A stretch of 64,000 nucleotides of DNA. It comes from Hemibagrus wyckioides. Its lineage: Eukaryota > Chordata > Actinopteri > Siluriformes > Bagridae. Both the position numbers and the translations under genes were made by a program. The stretch covers positions 21,945,657 to 22,009,656 of the forward strand of contig NC_080718.1 of the NCBI RefSeq assembly GCF_019097595.1, in the 5' to 3' direction. Positions within the stretch are counted from its first letter, which is position 1. Each line of letters opens with the position of its first letter. Of this stretch, positions 23,178 to 33,485 are shown piece after piece. The notes below the pieces were generated by a model. It was not told the origin of the DNA and did no database searches. It worked only from the letters and a program-made list of their open reading frames with translations.

Positions 23178-23369
23178 GAAATGTGAATAAGTCACAATCC
23201 ATTTACACATGATCATGTTGGAATTTTCAACATGAGCACACTACTCATACTATTTATAAAACAAAATGACAGAATAGCGTATACATATATGATATAGCGT
23301 ATACATGTATGAACCTGCATATCTTTTAGATGCTCTAACATCACTACCAATCTTCTCTCCTCCTAACAG

Positions 23370-23528
23370 ATGTCGCCAATGGTTCCAGTACTACAGGATA
23401 CCGGCCTCCACCTCGGACAAAAGAGATCACCATTAACGGACAGACGGTGAAGCTCAAGTACTGTTTTACTTGTAAGATCTTCAGACCACCGCGTGCATCG
23501 CACTGCAGTCTTTGTGATAACTGCGTGG
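23370..23528 (+). CDS. zdhhc14: zdhhc14 exon: first part of the cysteine-rich domain
   Basis: The 159-nt exon starts after CTCCTAACAG and ends at GTGG|GTGAGT. It encodes the end of the cytosolic loop ([17 protein letters not shown]), a conserved [11 protein letters not shown] strand and the first zinc-ligand cysteines of the DHHC cysteine-rich domain: [20 protein letters not shown], then CV. In this family Cys-x2-Cys, His and Cys side chains bind two zinc ions that hold the catalytic loop. It joins the preceding exon through Asp (G|AT) and the next through Glu (G|AG). Nearly every residue agrees with vertebrate ZDHHC14 as I recall it. The palmitoylation cycle acts at Golgi, ER or plasma membranes; the location of this protein is not shown by the sequence. 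Confidence 0.97.
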
Positions 23529-24823
23529 GTGAGTCGCTATTTTGGTGGACTTGTAAGAGCTGTGAGATGTGGAGCAGTGCATGGCATAGACAGCAGAACT
23601 ATTTATAATTGTTGAAATTTCAACCATCAGTATGAGACAGCATTTCTGAATTGTTTGCTGTTTACAAACTCGTTCGCTCTTTTACCTTTCATTTCTTTTG
23701 CAGAAAGGTCTTTTTTTTTCCTTTTTCAGGGCGTTCAGTGCCTTGATTCATTTAATGTTGTTTTTGACAATAAATAATGTGTTAGGTGATGTTGGTAGCA
23801 TCAACGCCAATCCCAAGGGCACAGTCCGGCTGTCTTTTTCCTATATTCTACTATGCATGCACTAAAATAAACAGCAACTCCAGAGAGTTTTTCTTCATGT
23901 TGTCTTGCCCACGTATTCACTGAATCACTGGCACTGCATTTTGCGATGGAGTCAATGTACAGGTCAGCTAGTGACCAGTGCTTCAGGTTGTTTATTTGCA
24001 TGAACAGAGAAAGGTTTTATTTTCCCAGCTTAGATAGTAGACAGAAATGAACCAATCCTTTACTTCTCATGAACCGATTTCAACTTTTTAAAGCCTCAGA
24101 ACTTAATCCCAGTTTTTGTTAACCGAGGATGTGCTATCTCTCTGGTGTCTTAGTTTAGTTTAATGTGACACAATTAAATACACAACCTCTGATCCATGAT
24201 TCACGGACAGAGGCTTTATCCACAGTAAGATGATTTGTTTTCATTAAAAACATCCTACTGGTCATACAGTGACCTTTGATTGATGGTGAATGTATTAGAG
24301 TCATACTTGAACTGTGAAAGTTTTTATTTATAATAAGACAAAAACAAATGCATCAGTTGCCTTTGTAGTTTTTTTCTGATTTAAAGATCAGCTCTGGTTT
24401 CTCTCTATTAGTCTGGCATAAAATGTCCTCCAGCTGCTCGATTTCAAAGACAATACACTGATTTTCAGTTCTGAACGTCATATGATGAGTGTGTTGGTCT
24501 TCGACAGACCCAGAAGCAGCAAAACAGTCCGAAACGATCAAGATGAGATACCAATAAAAATCATGTTTTTTGTTCTTTATTTGCTGGACAAAGTCTTCAC
24601 AAGGACAAACTCTCCCGTCCATGCCCCATAATCCTTCTCTACCGGCTTAATGGACTTTCTGAATTCGACCCTGATTTGCGTGCTGCCCTTCTTGCTCATT
24701 AGAGTGACAAACGTTTAATCAATGTGCTTTGTAGCTGCACTAAACGAGGCCGCAGTGGATTAAGTTTAACCCTCTCTGCATGTTATTGAATATTAAATAG
24801 GTTCTCTCTTGATCTCTGTGCAG

Positions 24824-24961
24824 AGCGGTTCGATCATCACTGCCCCTGGGTAGGCAACTGCGTCGGAAAGAGGAACTACCGCTTCTTCTACATGTTCATC
24901 CTGTCTCTGTCCTTCCTCACAATCTTCATCTTCGCCTTCGTCATCACGCACATAATCATGA
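24824..24961 (+). CDS. zdhhc14: zdhhc14 exon: DHHC catalytic motif and membrane segment 3
   Basis: The 138-nt exon starts after CTCTGTGCAG and ends at ATGA|GTAAGT. It encodes [19 protein letters not shown], with the catalytic Asp-His-His-Cys whose cysteine is acylated as the enzyme intermediate, followed by the remaining zinc ligands. Membrane segment 3 ([20 protein letters not shown]) comes next. All catalytic residues are intact, so the product should be an active acyltransferase. The neighbouring exons continue in phase. The minus-strand frame over this exon (24888-25172) is only a shadow. Confidence 0.98.
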
Positions 24962-25060
24962 GTAAGTGATCGTGGCTGTTTTTAGCCCTGAGACCTGATG
25001 CTCCCTGCTGCTGTGCTTGTTTAGTCAAAGGCCAGCGTGGGCATAATGAACACACAGAGG

Positions 25061-25061
25061 T

Positions 25062-25088
<27 letters not shown>
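25061..25088. repeat. (GT)n microsatellite
   Basis: A pure run of about 14 GT units follows GAGGTT in the intron after the DHHC exon. Confidence 0.95.
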
Positions 25089-25092
<4 letters not shown>

Positions 25093-25549
25093 ACAGCTCG
25101 ATGTGGTCTTGTTTTACAGATCAGCATAGACAGCATGACCTGTGAATGATAAATGGTGTGTATAATAAGCATGTTTACTATCAGATTTGGTGTAATTGGG
25201 TTAATGCTGAGTAATTAAGGCTATAAATGTTTAAAAAGTGTGTCTGGAGTCAGACAGCAGAGTAAGAAATCACACCAGAGCATGCTCTTATACAAATACA
25301 ATCAATAATGAGAACTGATGTGGCCATGAAGTTGAGTCACGTCTCCAAAAAGTCTTTTATTGTTCTTGTACCTCTGCAATTTAGGAACAATTTGTTTGTT
25401 TGGTTGGTTTTGTTTTTTAAAAGAATAATAGTCCTTTTTATACATTTACAGTTAGCTAATTTTGCGGAACCTCGTAGAAACAAGTTAGCGTCTGTTATTA
25501 TTTATTTTATAGCAGCTACAAATAGTCATTCTGTTACTAGACTGGCTTT

Positions 25550-26486
25550 CTCACTTTCTCTTATTCTCTCTTTCTCTCTCACACACATACTCTCTCTCTC
25601 TGTCTCTCTTTCTCTCTCTCTGTCTCTCACACACACACTCTCTTACTCTTTCTCTCTCTCTCACACACTCTCTCTCCCTGTCTCTCACTCTCTCTCTCTC
25701 TCTCTCTGTCTCTCACACACACACTCTCTTACTCTTTCTCTCTCTCTCTCTCTCACACACTCTCTCTCCCTGTCTCTCACTCTCTCTCTCTCTCTCTCTG
25801 TCTCTCACACACACACTCTCTTACTCTTTCTCTCTCTCTCACACACTCTCTCTCCCTGTCTCTCACTCTCTCTCTCTCTCTCTGTCTCTCACACACACAC
25901 TCTCTTACTCTTTCTCTCTCTCTCTCACACACTCTCTCTCCCTGTCTCTCACTCTCTCTCTCTCTCTCTGTCTCTCACACACACACTCTCTTACTCTTTC
26001 TCTCTCTCTCTCTCTCACACACTCTCTCTCCCTGTCTCTCACTCTCTCTCTCTCTCTCTCTGTCTCTCACACACACTCTCTCTCTCTTTCTCTCTCTCTG
26101 TCTCTCACACACACACTCTCTTACTCTTTCTCTCTCTCTCACACACTCTCTCCCTGTCTCTCACTCTCTCTCTCTCTCTCTCTCTGTCTCTCACACACAC
26201 ACTCTCTTACTCTTTCTCTCTCTCTCTCACACACTCTCTCTCCCTGTCTCTCACTCTCTCTCTCTGTCTCTCACACACACACTCTCTTACTCTTTCTCTC
26301 TCTCTCACACACTCTCTCTCCCTGTCTCTCACTCTCTCTCTCTCTCTCTCTCTGTCTCTCACACACACACTCTCTTACTCTTTCTCTCTCTCTCACACAC
26401 ACTCTCTCTCTCTGTCTCTCACTCTCTCTCTCTCTCTCTGTCTCTCACACACACTCTCTTACTCTTTCTCTCTCACACACTCTCTC

Positions 26487-26541
<55 letters not shown>

Positions 26542-26641
26542 CTCTCTCTCTCACTCTCTCTCTGTCTCTCACACACACACTCTCTTACTCTTTCTCTCTC
26601 TCACACACTCTCTCTCTCTGTCTCTCACACACACACTCTTA

Positions 26642-26675
<34 letters not shown>

Positions 26676-26931
26676 CTCTCTCTCTCTGTCTCTCTCTTTC
26701 TCTGTGTCTCTCTCTCTGTCTCTCACACACACACTCTCTTACTCTTTCTCTCTCTCACACACGCTCTGTCTCTCTCTTTCTCTGTCTCTCTCTTTCTCTG
26801 TCTCTCTCTTTCTCTGTCTCTCTCTTTCTCTCTATCTCTCTCTCTGTCTCTCACACACACTCTCTTACTCTTTCTCTGTCTCTCTCTCTCTGTCTCTCTT
26901 TCTGTCTCTCTCACACACACACTCTATCTTA

Positions 26932-26984
<53 letters not shown>
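25550..26984. repeat. CT/CA-rich array with ~86-bp higher-order unit
   Basis: The region consists of TC runs broken by CACACACA and CTTACTCTTTCTC. The TTACTCTTTC word falls at 25643, 25729, 25821, 25905 and 25991, so the unit is about 84-92 bp. It is irregular after 26050 and ends in a pure (TC)n run. The long + strand open frame (25308-26990, 560 codons of Leu, Ser, His and Thr) exists because TC and AC repeats contain no stops. It is not a protein gene. The pyrimidine-rich strand is the zdhhc14 coding strand, the opposite of the array at 1-6811. Confidence 0.96.
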
Positions 26985-26987
<3 letters not shown>

Positions 26988-28780
26988 TGACAATCCGAAA
27001 AGCAGTTCTTTACCAACTCCATCATGAAGACTTTCATGTGGCGGAAAACCTAAAGTTCCAGCTTTACCTCTGAGTGTTACAAGGTGCTGATATTTGAGGA
27101 GTCTCCCAAAAATGCTAAATGCTAAACATGCACAGAAAATGTCATCAAATCAACCATTACTAGTGCTTTAAATCAATTTGATGTCAAGTTGCTGCATAAG
27201 TCATTACTATAGAAATTAGGGCACAAATATCAGTATTGTGAAAAATGTATCACAGGATGCATTTCCTGTGAATATCATGATTTTTTTTTAAATTTATTTT
27301 ATTATTTATTTTAAAACATTTTTTGAGTATCAGATATATTTCCTGTGGATATCATGATTTTTTTTTTTAAATTAAAACATATATATTTTTTTAGTATCAG
27401 TCAGACTTTATTAATCCTCCAAGGAATGTATTTATTTGTTTAGTGTATTTATTTATTTTTCCCAGCTTCTTGAGTTATTTTATCAGCAAACTGACTGGAG
27501 GAAGCAGTTGCTTATTTTTTCTTTCTTAAAAAAAAAACATTTTTTTAGATTCAATTATTTTTTTCTTCCTCTTTGTTTTTATTTATTTTATTTAATTTTT
27601 TTAAATGCCTTCAAGAAATCAAAATGCCTGTGATACAATTTTCCTGCCCTCATCATTCATCTGCTTTAATTGACTCCTGTATGAAATGAAACCACACTTT
27701 CTGACCAATCAGGTGTGAGAGTTCAAGAGTGCACTTGATATTCAGCGACTTGCTTTGCATATCTTTATACGTTAAATACAAAAGTTAACGGTAAAAAAAA
27801 AAAACTACATTGTTTTTGAAACCTAAGTGCAGTAACACAACAAGCATTTGCGCATACATTATTCAGTGAGCGTTCGATGAGGAAGGCGGTCTAAGCATCA
27901 CTAGTAAACTCCAAGATCGCTCGAGTCAGCAACATGAAGGACGAGAGCAGTAGTGGAATTCGATATGAGCGCTGTCTCACTCGGCATCCGTTCTCTTTCT
28001 CTTCTCTTTCCGTTCAGCTTCCACTGATTACGACATGACGTGCGCTGCGTCAAGCTGCACTCCAACGTATTAGAGTTTCGCAGGCACGGGCAGTAATAAA
28101 GCGCCTTCGACTGCTTCCACATGCACTGAAATTTTGCACCGAGAATTGCTCCCTAGCTCAGCATGGCTGGTTTTATCACGCCACATTGCTCATCCAGGCA
28201 GCTACCTCAAAATAATGTGTCAGATTTACAGCGGTGTGGTTTGGACCTCGCTCTCGGTGTGTGTGTGTGTGTGTGTAGCAACACTGCAGAACAGTTTTTT
28301 ACAGCTTCCTGACACACAACCTGCTTGCTTTATTTATTTATTTATTTTTTACGAGGTCGATTACAGTGTTCTCCTTTGTAATGTCTCACATGCTGATCAC
28401 TGGCACTGGGCCACCGCAGAACACCTGGGTCCCGACTCTCAGCCTCCCATTAAAGCACTTCTCTGTTGCTGCCCTCATTATCCCATGACTCTTGCCCCCC
28501 TTGTGAATAAAATGCCGTTTGTTTTAATCTAAAGGATTCTAGCTATAGCCGAAAGCTGTAAAACTGTAGTGATTTTTTAAGATAAAGCTCAAGGAAATCT
28601 AAATTTTTTTTCTAATCAGTTTCACGTTGGAGTAAGAGTATTAATCCCTGCTATGTGGTAGCTTCAGAATTATTGTCTTTGTTAAATGGCTTAAAGTTTG
28701 TATAATATGAGAAAAATGAATTCGGGGTATGTTTATTCTGATGAAATAAAAAAAAAATCCTTATCAAAAATACTTCCAGG
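26985..28780. other. Intron sequence without recognisable elements
   Basis: A/T-rich, with short poly(T) tracts near 27280 and 27360, a (GT)n run at about 28257-28276 and TTTATTTATTTA near 28330. I found no supported gene. The open frames at 27901-28122 and 28134-28532 have no recognised domain or splice context. Confidence 0.5.
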
Positions 28781-28935
28781 CATTTGGCAGATGCCCTTAT
28801 CCAGAGTGACTTACATTTTATCTCATTTTATACAACTGAGCAAGTTAGGATTAAGGGCCTTGCTCAGGGGCCCAAAAGTGGTGGACCTAACGATCAGTAG
28901 TCCAACACCTTAACCACTAAGCTACCACATGCCCC
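28781..28935 (-). mobile_element. tRNA-derived SINE, minus strand
   Basis: On + it reads CATTTGGCAGATGCCCTTAT ... AAGGGCCTTGCTCAGGGGCC ... CACCTTAACCACTAAGCTACC, the reverse complement of the SINE seen at 23003. Part of the B-box region is deleted. Confidence 0.75.
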
Positions 28936-29117
28936 ATTTTTATTATTGACACCTCTGTATTCTTTAACACATTATCGTCTTTTACTGTAGTTTTCTCCTC
29001 TTCAGCTCATCACACAGGTTATCAATGGAGTTTAGGTCAAGCACTGTAATGGCCGGGTCAAAGTTCAAAGTCGATTCTGTCTTCATTCAATTAGTTTTAT
29101 ACGAATTTGGATATATA

Positions 29118-30365
29118 CACTATATTGCCAAAAGTATTCGCTCACCCATCCAAATAATCAGAATCAGGTGTTCCAATCACTTCCATGGCCACAGGTGTAT
29201 AAAATCAAGCACCTAGGCATGCAGACTGTTTTTACAAACATTTGTGAAAGAATGGGTCGCTCTCAGGAGCTCAGTGAATTCCAGCGTGGAACTGTGATAG
29301 GATGCCACCTGTGCAACAAATCCAGTCGTGAAATTTCCTCACTCCTAAATATTCCACAGTCAACTGTCAGCTGTATTATAAGAACGTGGAAGTGTTTGGG
29401 AACGACAGCAACTCGGCCACGAAGTGGTAGGCCACGTAAACTGACGGAGCGGGGTCAGTGGATGCTGAGGCGCATAGTGCGAAGAGGTCGCCAACTTTCT
29501 GCAGAGTCAATCGCTACAGACCTCCAAACTTCATGTGGCCTTCAGATTAGCTCAAGAACAGTGCGCAGAGAGGTTCATGGAATGGGTTTCCATGGCCGAG
29601 CAGCTGCATCCAAGACATACATCACCAAGTGCAATGCAAAGCGTCGGATGCAGTGGTGTAAAGCACGCTGCCACTGGACTCTAGAGCAGTGGAGACGCGT
29701 TCTCTGGAGTGACGAATCGCGCTTCTCCATCTGGCAATCTGATGGACGAGTCTGGGTTTGGCGGTTGCCAGGAGAACGGTACTTGTCTGACTGCATTGTG
29801 CCAAGTGTAAAGTTTGGTGGAGGGGGGATTATGGTGTGGGGTTGTTTTTCAGGAGCTGGGCTTGGCCCCTTAGTTCCAGTGAAAGGAACTCTGAATGCTT
29901 CAGCATACCAAGACATTTTGGACAATTCCATGCTCCCAACTTTGTGGGAACAGTTTGGAGCTGGCCCCTTCCTCTTCCAACATGACTGTGCACCAGTGCA
30001 CAAAGCAAGGTCCATAAAGACATGGATGACAGAGTCTGGTGTGGAGGAACTTGACTGGCCTGCACAGAGTCCTGACCTCAACCCGATAGAACACCTTTGG
30101 GATGAATTAGAGCGGAGACTGAGAGCCAGGCCTTCTCGTCCAACATCAGTGTGTGACCTCACAAATGCGCTTCTGGAAGAATGGTCAAAAATTCCCATAA
30201 ACACACTCCTAAACCTTGTGGACAGCCTTCCCAGAAGAGTTGAAGCTGTTATAGCTGCAAAGGGTGGACCGACGTCATATTGAACCCTATGGATTAGGAA
30301 TGGGATGTCACTTAAGTTCATATGCGAGTCAAGGCAGGTGAGCGAATACTTTTGGCAATATAGTG
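29118..30365 (+). mobile_element. Tc1-like transposon, full length with intact transposase
   Basis: The 1248-bp element lies between TA dinucleotides, as expected for Tc1/mariner insertion. The terminal inverted repeats are perfect for about 29 bp (CACTATATTGCCAAAAGTAT then TCGCTCACC). It carries one intronless transposase frame on the + strand. A second copy of exactly the same length lies at 38062-39309. The element sits in intron 24962-31213 of zdhhc14, in the same orientation as the gene, six bases from another Tc1-like element. Confidence 0.97.
29252..30283 (+). CDS. Tc1-like DD34E transposase, intact
   Basis: A 343-residue transposase that would cut and paste its own element at TA sites. 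I start at ATG 29252 ([17 protein letters not shown]), the usual Tc1 start, and not at the upstream in-frame ATG 29168, which lies near the terminal repeat. Residues 1-110 form the paired-like DNA-binding region: helix-turn-helix words [16 protein letters not shown], the GRPRKL hook near 59-64, and a second helix set ending [11 protein letters not shown]. The catalytic triad is D154 (WSDESRF), D245 (FQHDCAPVH) and E280 ([11 protein letters not shown]), with 34 residues between D245 and E280. A glycine-rich patch lies at 189-192. Length and motifs are typical of a complete enzyme, with no frameshift or stop. Whether it is expressed cannot be told; it has no promoter of its own that I can see. 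Confidence 0.95.
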   Translation: MGRSQELSEFQRGTVIGCHLCNKSSREISSLLNIPQSTVSCIIRTWKCLGTTATRPRSGRPRKLTERGQWMLRRIVRRGRQLSAESIATDLQTSCGLQISSRTVRREVHGMGFHGRAAASKTYITKCNAKRRMQWCKARCHWTLEQWRRVLWSDESRFSIWQSDGRVWVWRLPGERYLSDCIVPSVKFGGGGIMVWGCFSGAGLGPLVPVKGTLNASAYQDILDNSMLPTLWEQFGAGPFLFQHDCAPVHKARSIKTWMTESGVEELDWPAQSPDLNPIEHLWDELERRLRARPSRPTSVCDLTNALLEEWSKIPINTLLNLVDSLPRRVEAVIAAKGGPTSY

Positions 30366-30371
30366 TATATA

Positions 30372-30918
30372 CACTACCAGTCAAAAGTTTGGACGCACCT
30401 TTTAATTCAATGTTATAGGGATTTATTTTCTACATTCTAGAACAATACTGGAGATTTTAAAACTATGAAATAACACACATGGACTTAAGTAATCCATATG
30501 TAATGACAACAAAAAACAGTCAGTTGTTATTTTAAGACACGAAGGTCAGGTGTTCTGGAATAGTTCTTGCAAGAACAGTATTGTCAAGTGTATTTGCAAA
30601 ACCCATCAAGCACCATGATGAAACTGGCTCACATGAAGACCATCCCAGTAAAGCAAGACCAAAACTTACCTCTGCTGCAGAGGAGAAGTTCATTTAGAGT
30701 TACCAGCCTCAGAAATCACCAATTAACAGCACCTCAGATTAGAGGCGTTATGAAGGCTTTACAGAGCATCAGTAGCAGACATATCTCAATATCAACTGTT
30801 CAAACGAGATTATTGTGTATTTCAGCCGCCTTCAGCATTGTTTTACAATGTAGAAAGAAATAAACATCAGGAAAGACCATGGAATTAGAAGGTGTGTCCA
30901 AACTTTTGACTGGTAGTG
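30372..30918 (+). mobile_element. Deleted Tc1-like element of a second family
   Basis: The 547-bp element is flanked by TA and has inverted ends CACTACCAGTCAAAAGTTTG and CAAACTTTTGACTGGTAGTG. Inside is a broken N-terminal transposase fragment (FRVTSLRNHQLTAPQIRG and SSRHISISTVQTRL), the second DNA-binding subdomain of a different Tc1 family. The catalytic domain is gone. It begins only six bases (TATATA) after the end of the intact element. Confidence 0.9.
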
Positions 30919-30964
30919 TATATATATGACCCAAAGACAGTGGACAATCAACTCATATGTGCTT

Positions 30965-31060
30965 GCTGAACTTCTCATACCAGATTTAGTTGCCTATAAT
31001 TTTCCTGTTATAATGACCTCCACTCTTCTGGGAAGAGGTTCCACTACATTTCATGTGTGT
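30965..31060 (-). mobile_element. Tc1-like transposase terminal fragment
   Basis: On + the words TTATAATGACCTCCACTCTTCTGGGAAGAGGTTCCACTACATTT resemble the antisense of a Tc1 transposase C-terminus (compare GGAAGGCTTTCCACAAGG at 15450). It is short and diverged. Confidence 0.5.
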
Positions 31061-31213
31061 GTGTGTGTGTTGGGATTGTGGGGATTTTGTAAACATGCCT
31101 ACATTTTTTTTTCTCTGCAGTAATTGTAAATTCACCATAGAAGATTAAGATTAGATGGAAATCTGTTTTTGCCTTGGCTTTAAAACCAGTTCTCATCTTT
31201 TCTCTTCTGACAG

Positions 31214-31262
31214 AATCCCACAGCAACGGGTTCCTCAGCGCACTCAAAGACAGTCCTGCCAG
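31214..31262 (+). CDS. zdhhc14: zdhhc14 short exon before the AT-AC intron
   Basis: The 49-nt exon follows TTCTGACAG and encodes SHSNGFLSALKDSPA, the short lumenal or extracytosolic loop between membrane segments 3 and 4 (the ALKDSPAS region of ZDHHC14). It joins the previous exon via Lys (A|AA) and ends with AG, the first two bases of a Ser codon completed by T of the next exon. The donor is not GT: the exon is followed directly by ATATCCTTTT, a perfect minor-spliceosome AT-AC 5' splice site. Confidence 0.94.
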
Positions 31263-32632
31263 ATATCCTTTTTTTTTTTTTTTTTTTTTTTTGTTCCAGC
31301 TTAATGACCCATTTTGGTTTGTCATCCATTTGTCATCGAGTCTTGACAGCTACTTTGGCTGCATAGTAAATGCTAGTGTTGTGTTTAAACCTCTTCTTGT
31401 TGCACTGTAATTAACCAGAGCCCTGTTCCAGTTACAGCATGGTTTATAACACGTCTCTCCACCTTTTCTTCCTACCGAGCTGTTGAACCTGCAAAATCAT
31501 GTTCCGTGTATCGGCATGAAAAGCAGCCCAGCCTTCTGCTTTTCTTCACTTTAGGATTATCTATGAATAGGCACCTTATGACTTTATGATTCTCGTTCAT
31601 ATAGTCGTTTAAAAGGGAGGTTTAGTAGCTGAATTAAAAATACCAGCGAAATGAAAACATTGCTTTGTGAGAGCTTAAATGAAGTTTTTTTAATCAAAAA
31701 CACAGGGTATGTGAAATATCTAGCGTGACAGCCGAGCGTGTTTGTGTTGTAAATGACACGGAGGGGCCAGATAAAGGCTCGGTGCTTATGTTATCAGTCA
31801 GTAACGGTGTTGGATAGAAAGCAGGCTGTAAGGACAACCTATAACAAATCCACCTTTTAGTGATTGATGGATAGAGTTTGAGATAGAGGTGTCTTTGGGA
31901 AGGTTGGCATCTTTAGAAATTCACATTTTATTGTCCCAGCCACAACTGGACACAGTACAACATGGCAAAATGCATTTCGACTGTCTGTCATTAAAAGTAA
32001 TTAAAAATGGAATTTTACAAATTTGAATAAAAATAGGGGAAAAATAAAAAGTAGAATTATCTGTACAAGCAAAAGGGAAACATACAATAAAAAAAAATTA
32101 ATTTTAAATAAATATAATAAAAATAAAATATAATCTAAAAATATAATATATCATAAAAACAAATTTTATTCTAAGAGTATCTCCGCCAAATTTAGAATAG
32201 AAATACGTATTAACATGTAAATTAACAATATATTTTAATTTAGGTAATCTTATGTATATTTAGGTAATCTAAGTGTTTGAACATTTGAAATAATATTTAA
32301 TAAGATTTAGGACAGAAATGGTGTATTTTTTTTTATGTAAGATCCAAGAAAGTTTTCCATCACTTGTTGATGAAGTAGTCCACTGTTAGTTCCACATTCA
32401 CACATTAAGTTTAGTGTGAAATGCGAGTCTGTCAGGTTCACAGCTCAGTGTTTTAGCCAGGGAGTTATCAGTTGTGCAGACTTGTCAACTCTGTCCTCGT
32501 TGCATTCGCATGCGCAGCAATCTGACGGTGATAATTAGGGCATAGTGCACATCTAGTAAACACTGGGGTTCAAAGGCAACACTTTTTCCATATGTCTGAG
32601 CTGAGTTTCTTTCTTCCTTGACCCTTGTTTAC
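31263..32632 (+). other. zdhhc14: Minor-class (U12-type) AT-AC intron of zdhhc14
   Basis: The 1370-bp intron starts ATATCCTTTT and ends TTGTTTAC. It carries TTCCTTGAC (32614-32622), a match to the U12 branch-site consensus TTCCTTRAC, with the likely branch A at 32621, 11 nt from the 3' end. Splicing here restores A-S-V-L-E in frame; no GT-AG alternative gives a continuous product. A T run of about 23 bases follows the 5' splice site. The interior is A/T-rich, and around 31920-32000 it resembles a dispersed fish repeat. Confidence 0.93.
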
Positions 32633-32735
32633 TGTGCTGGAGGTTGTTGTGTGTTTTTTCTCCGTGTGGTCAATAGTGGGACTCTCCGGCTTTCACACCT
32701 ACCTAATTGGATCCAATCAGACCACCAATGAAGAT
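32633..32735 (+). CDS. zdhhc14: zdhhc14 exon: membrane segment 4 and TTxE motif
   Basis: The 103-nt exon begins after the AC of the U12-type intron and ends GAAGAT|GTAAGT. It encodes [20 protein letters not shown], membrane segment 4, then [14 protein letters not shown]. The TTNE part is the TTxE motif that follows the last membrane segment in DHHC enzymes and contacts the active-site region. Phase is 1 base plus 34 codons, so it ends on a codon boundary. It is strongly conserved relative to remembered vertebrate ZDHHC14; A to V and S to G are the visible substitutions. Confidence 0.96.
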
Positions 32736-32739
32736 GTAA

Positions 32740-33079
32740 GTAAACCTCTTGACTAAATAAAGCACAAGGAAACAAAATGAATGGCTGTATTCAGCTTTAC
32801 TCGTATTCAGTGTATGGAGTGGTTTCATAGAATAATTTGCAGTGCCACAGATTTCTGCATTCTGTGAAATAGTTTTTCTCCGCATCATGTCTGTGATGCA
32901 GGCTACGCACATGCGTAACGCAAAGATGTCCAACAAAAATGAAAAAATGCATCAGCTCTAATGCACAAATGTCACATTCAGTATGTAACACAGAGAGGTC
33001 ACGTCTATCATGCAAAAACGTCTTAGCCATCACACAAATGTGTGACACTGCCATAATGCCAAAATGCCACATCTATAAA
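32740..33079. other. Intron sequence before the 22-bp array
   Basis: No element recognised. Isolated words such as CACATCTGTAA and ATGTCACA anticipate the array that follows, so part may be very diverged array. Confidence 0.5.
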
Positions 33080-33485
33080 CCAAAAGTTTACGAGCAGTAA
33101 TCCCAACGATGTCACATCTGTAATCTGAAAGTTTAACAGCTGTAAACTCAAAGATGCCACATCTGTAACCCCAGACAGTAACAGCTGTAACCCCAGACAG
33201 TAACAGCTGTAACCCCAGACAGTAACAGCTGTAACCCCAAAGATGTCACATCTGTAACCCAGAAGTGTAACAGCTGTAACCCCAAAGATGCCACATCTGT
33301 AACCCCAGACAGTAACAGCTGTAACCCCAGACAGTAACAGCTGTAACCCCAAAGATGCCACATCTGTAACCCAAAACAGTAACAGCTGTAAAGTCAAGGA
33401 TGCCACATCTGTAACCAAAAAGTATAACAGCTATAACACCAAAGATGCCACATCTGTAACCCAAACCAGTCACAGTCGTAACCCC
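33080..33485 (+). repeat. 22-bp minisatellite, left part
   Basis: The unit is close to AGTAACAGCTGTAACCCCAG plus AC, alternating with a variant AAGATGCCACATCTGTAACC. ACAGCTGT recurs every 22 bp at 33181, 33203 and 33225. Nearly every unit holds a CANNTG hexamer (CAGCTG or CATCTG). It is interrupted at 33485 by a solo LTR and continues, diverged, at 33880-34010. Open minus-strand frames here are repeat translations. Confidence 0.93.

Noticed and set aside
25308..26990. 560-codon open frame of Ser, Leu, His and Thr
   Set aside because: Reads through TC/AC repeats; the first 80 codons are ordinary intron with no homology.
29575..30384. 269-codon minus-strand open frame opposite the Tc1 transposase (and its twin at 38519-39028)
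   Set aside because: Shadow of the sense frame; the sense strand has the full transposase domain and catalytic triad.
31263..31292. Sequencing or assembly error making a false AT at the end of the ALKDSPA exon
   Set aside because: The whole U12 signature (ATATCCTT, TTCCTTGAC and AC at the right spacing, with restored phase) is unlikely to arise from an error.
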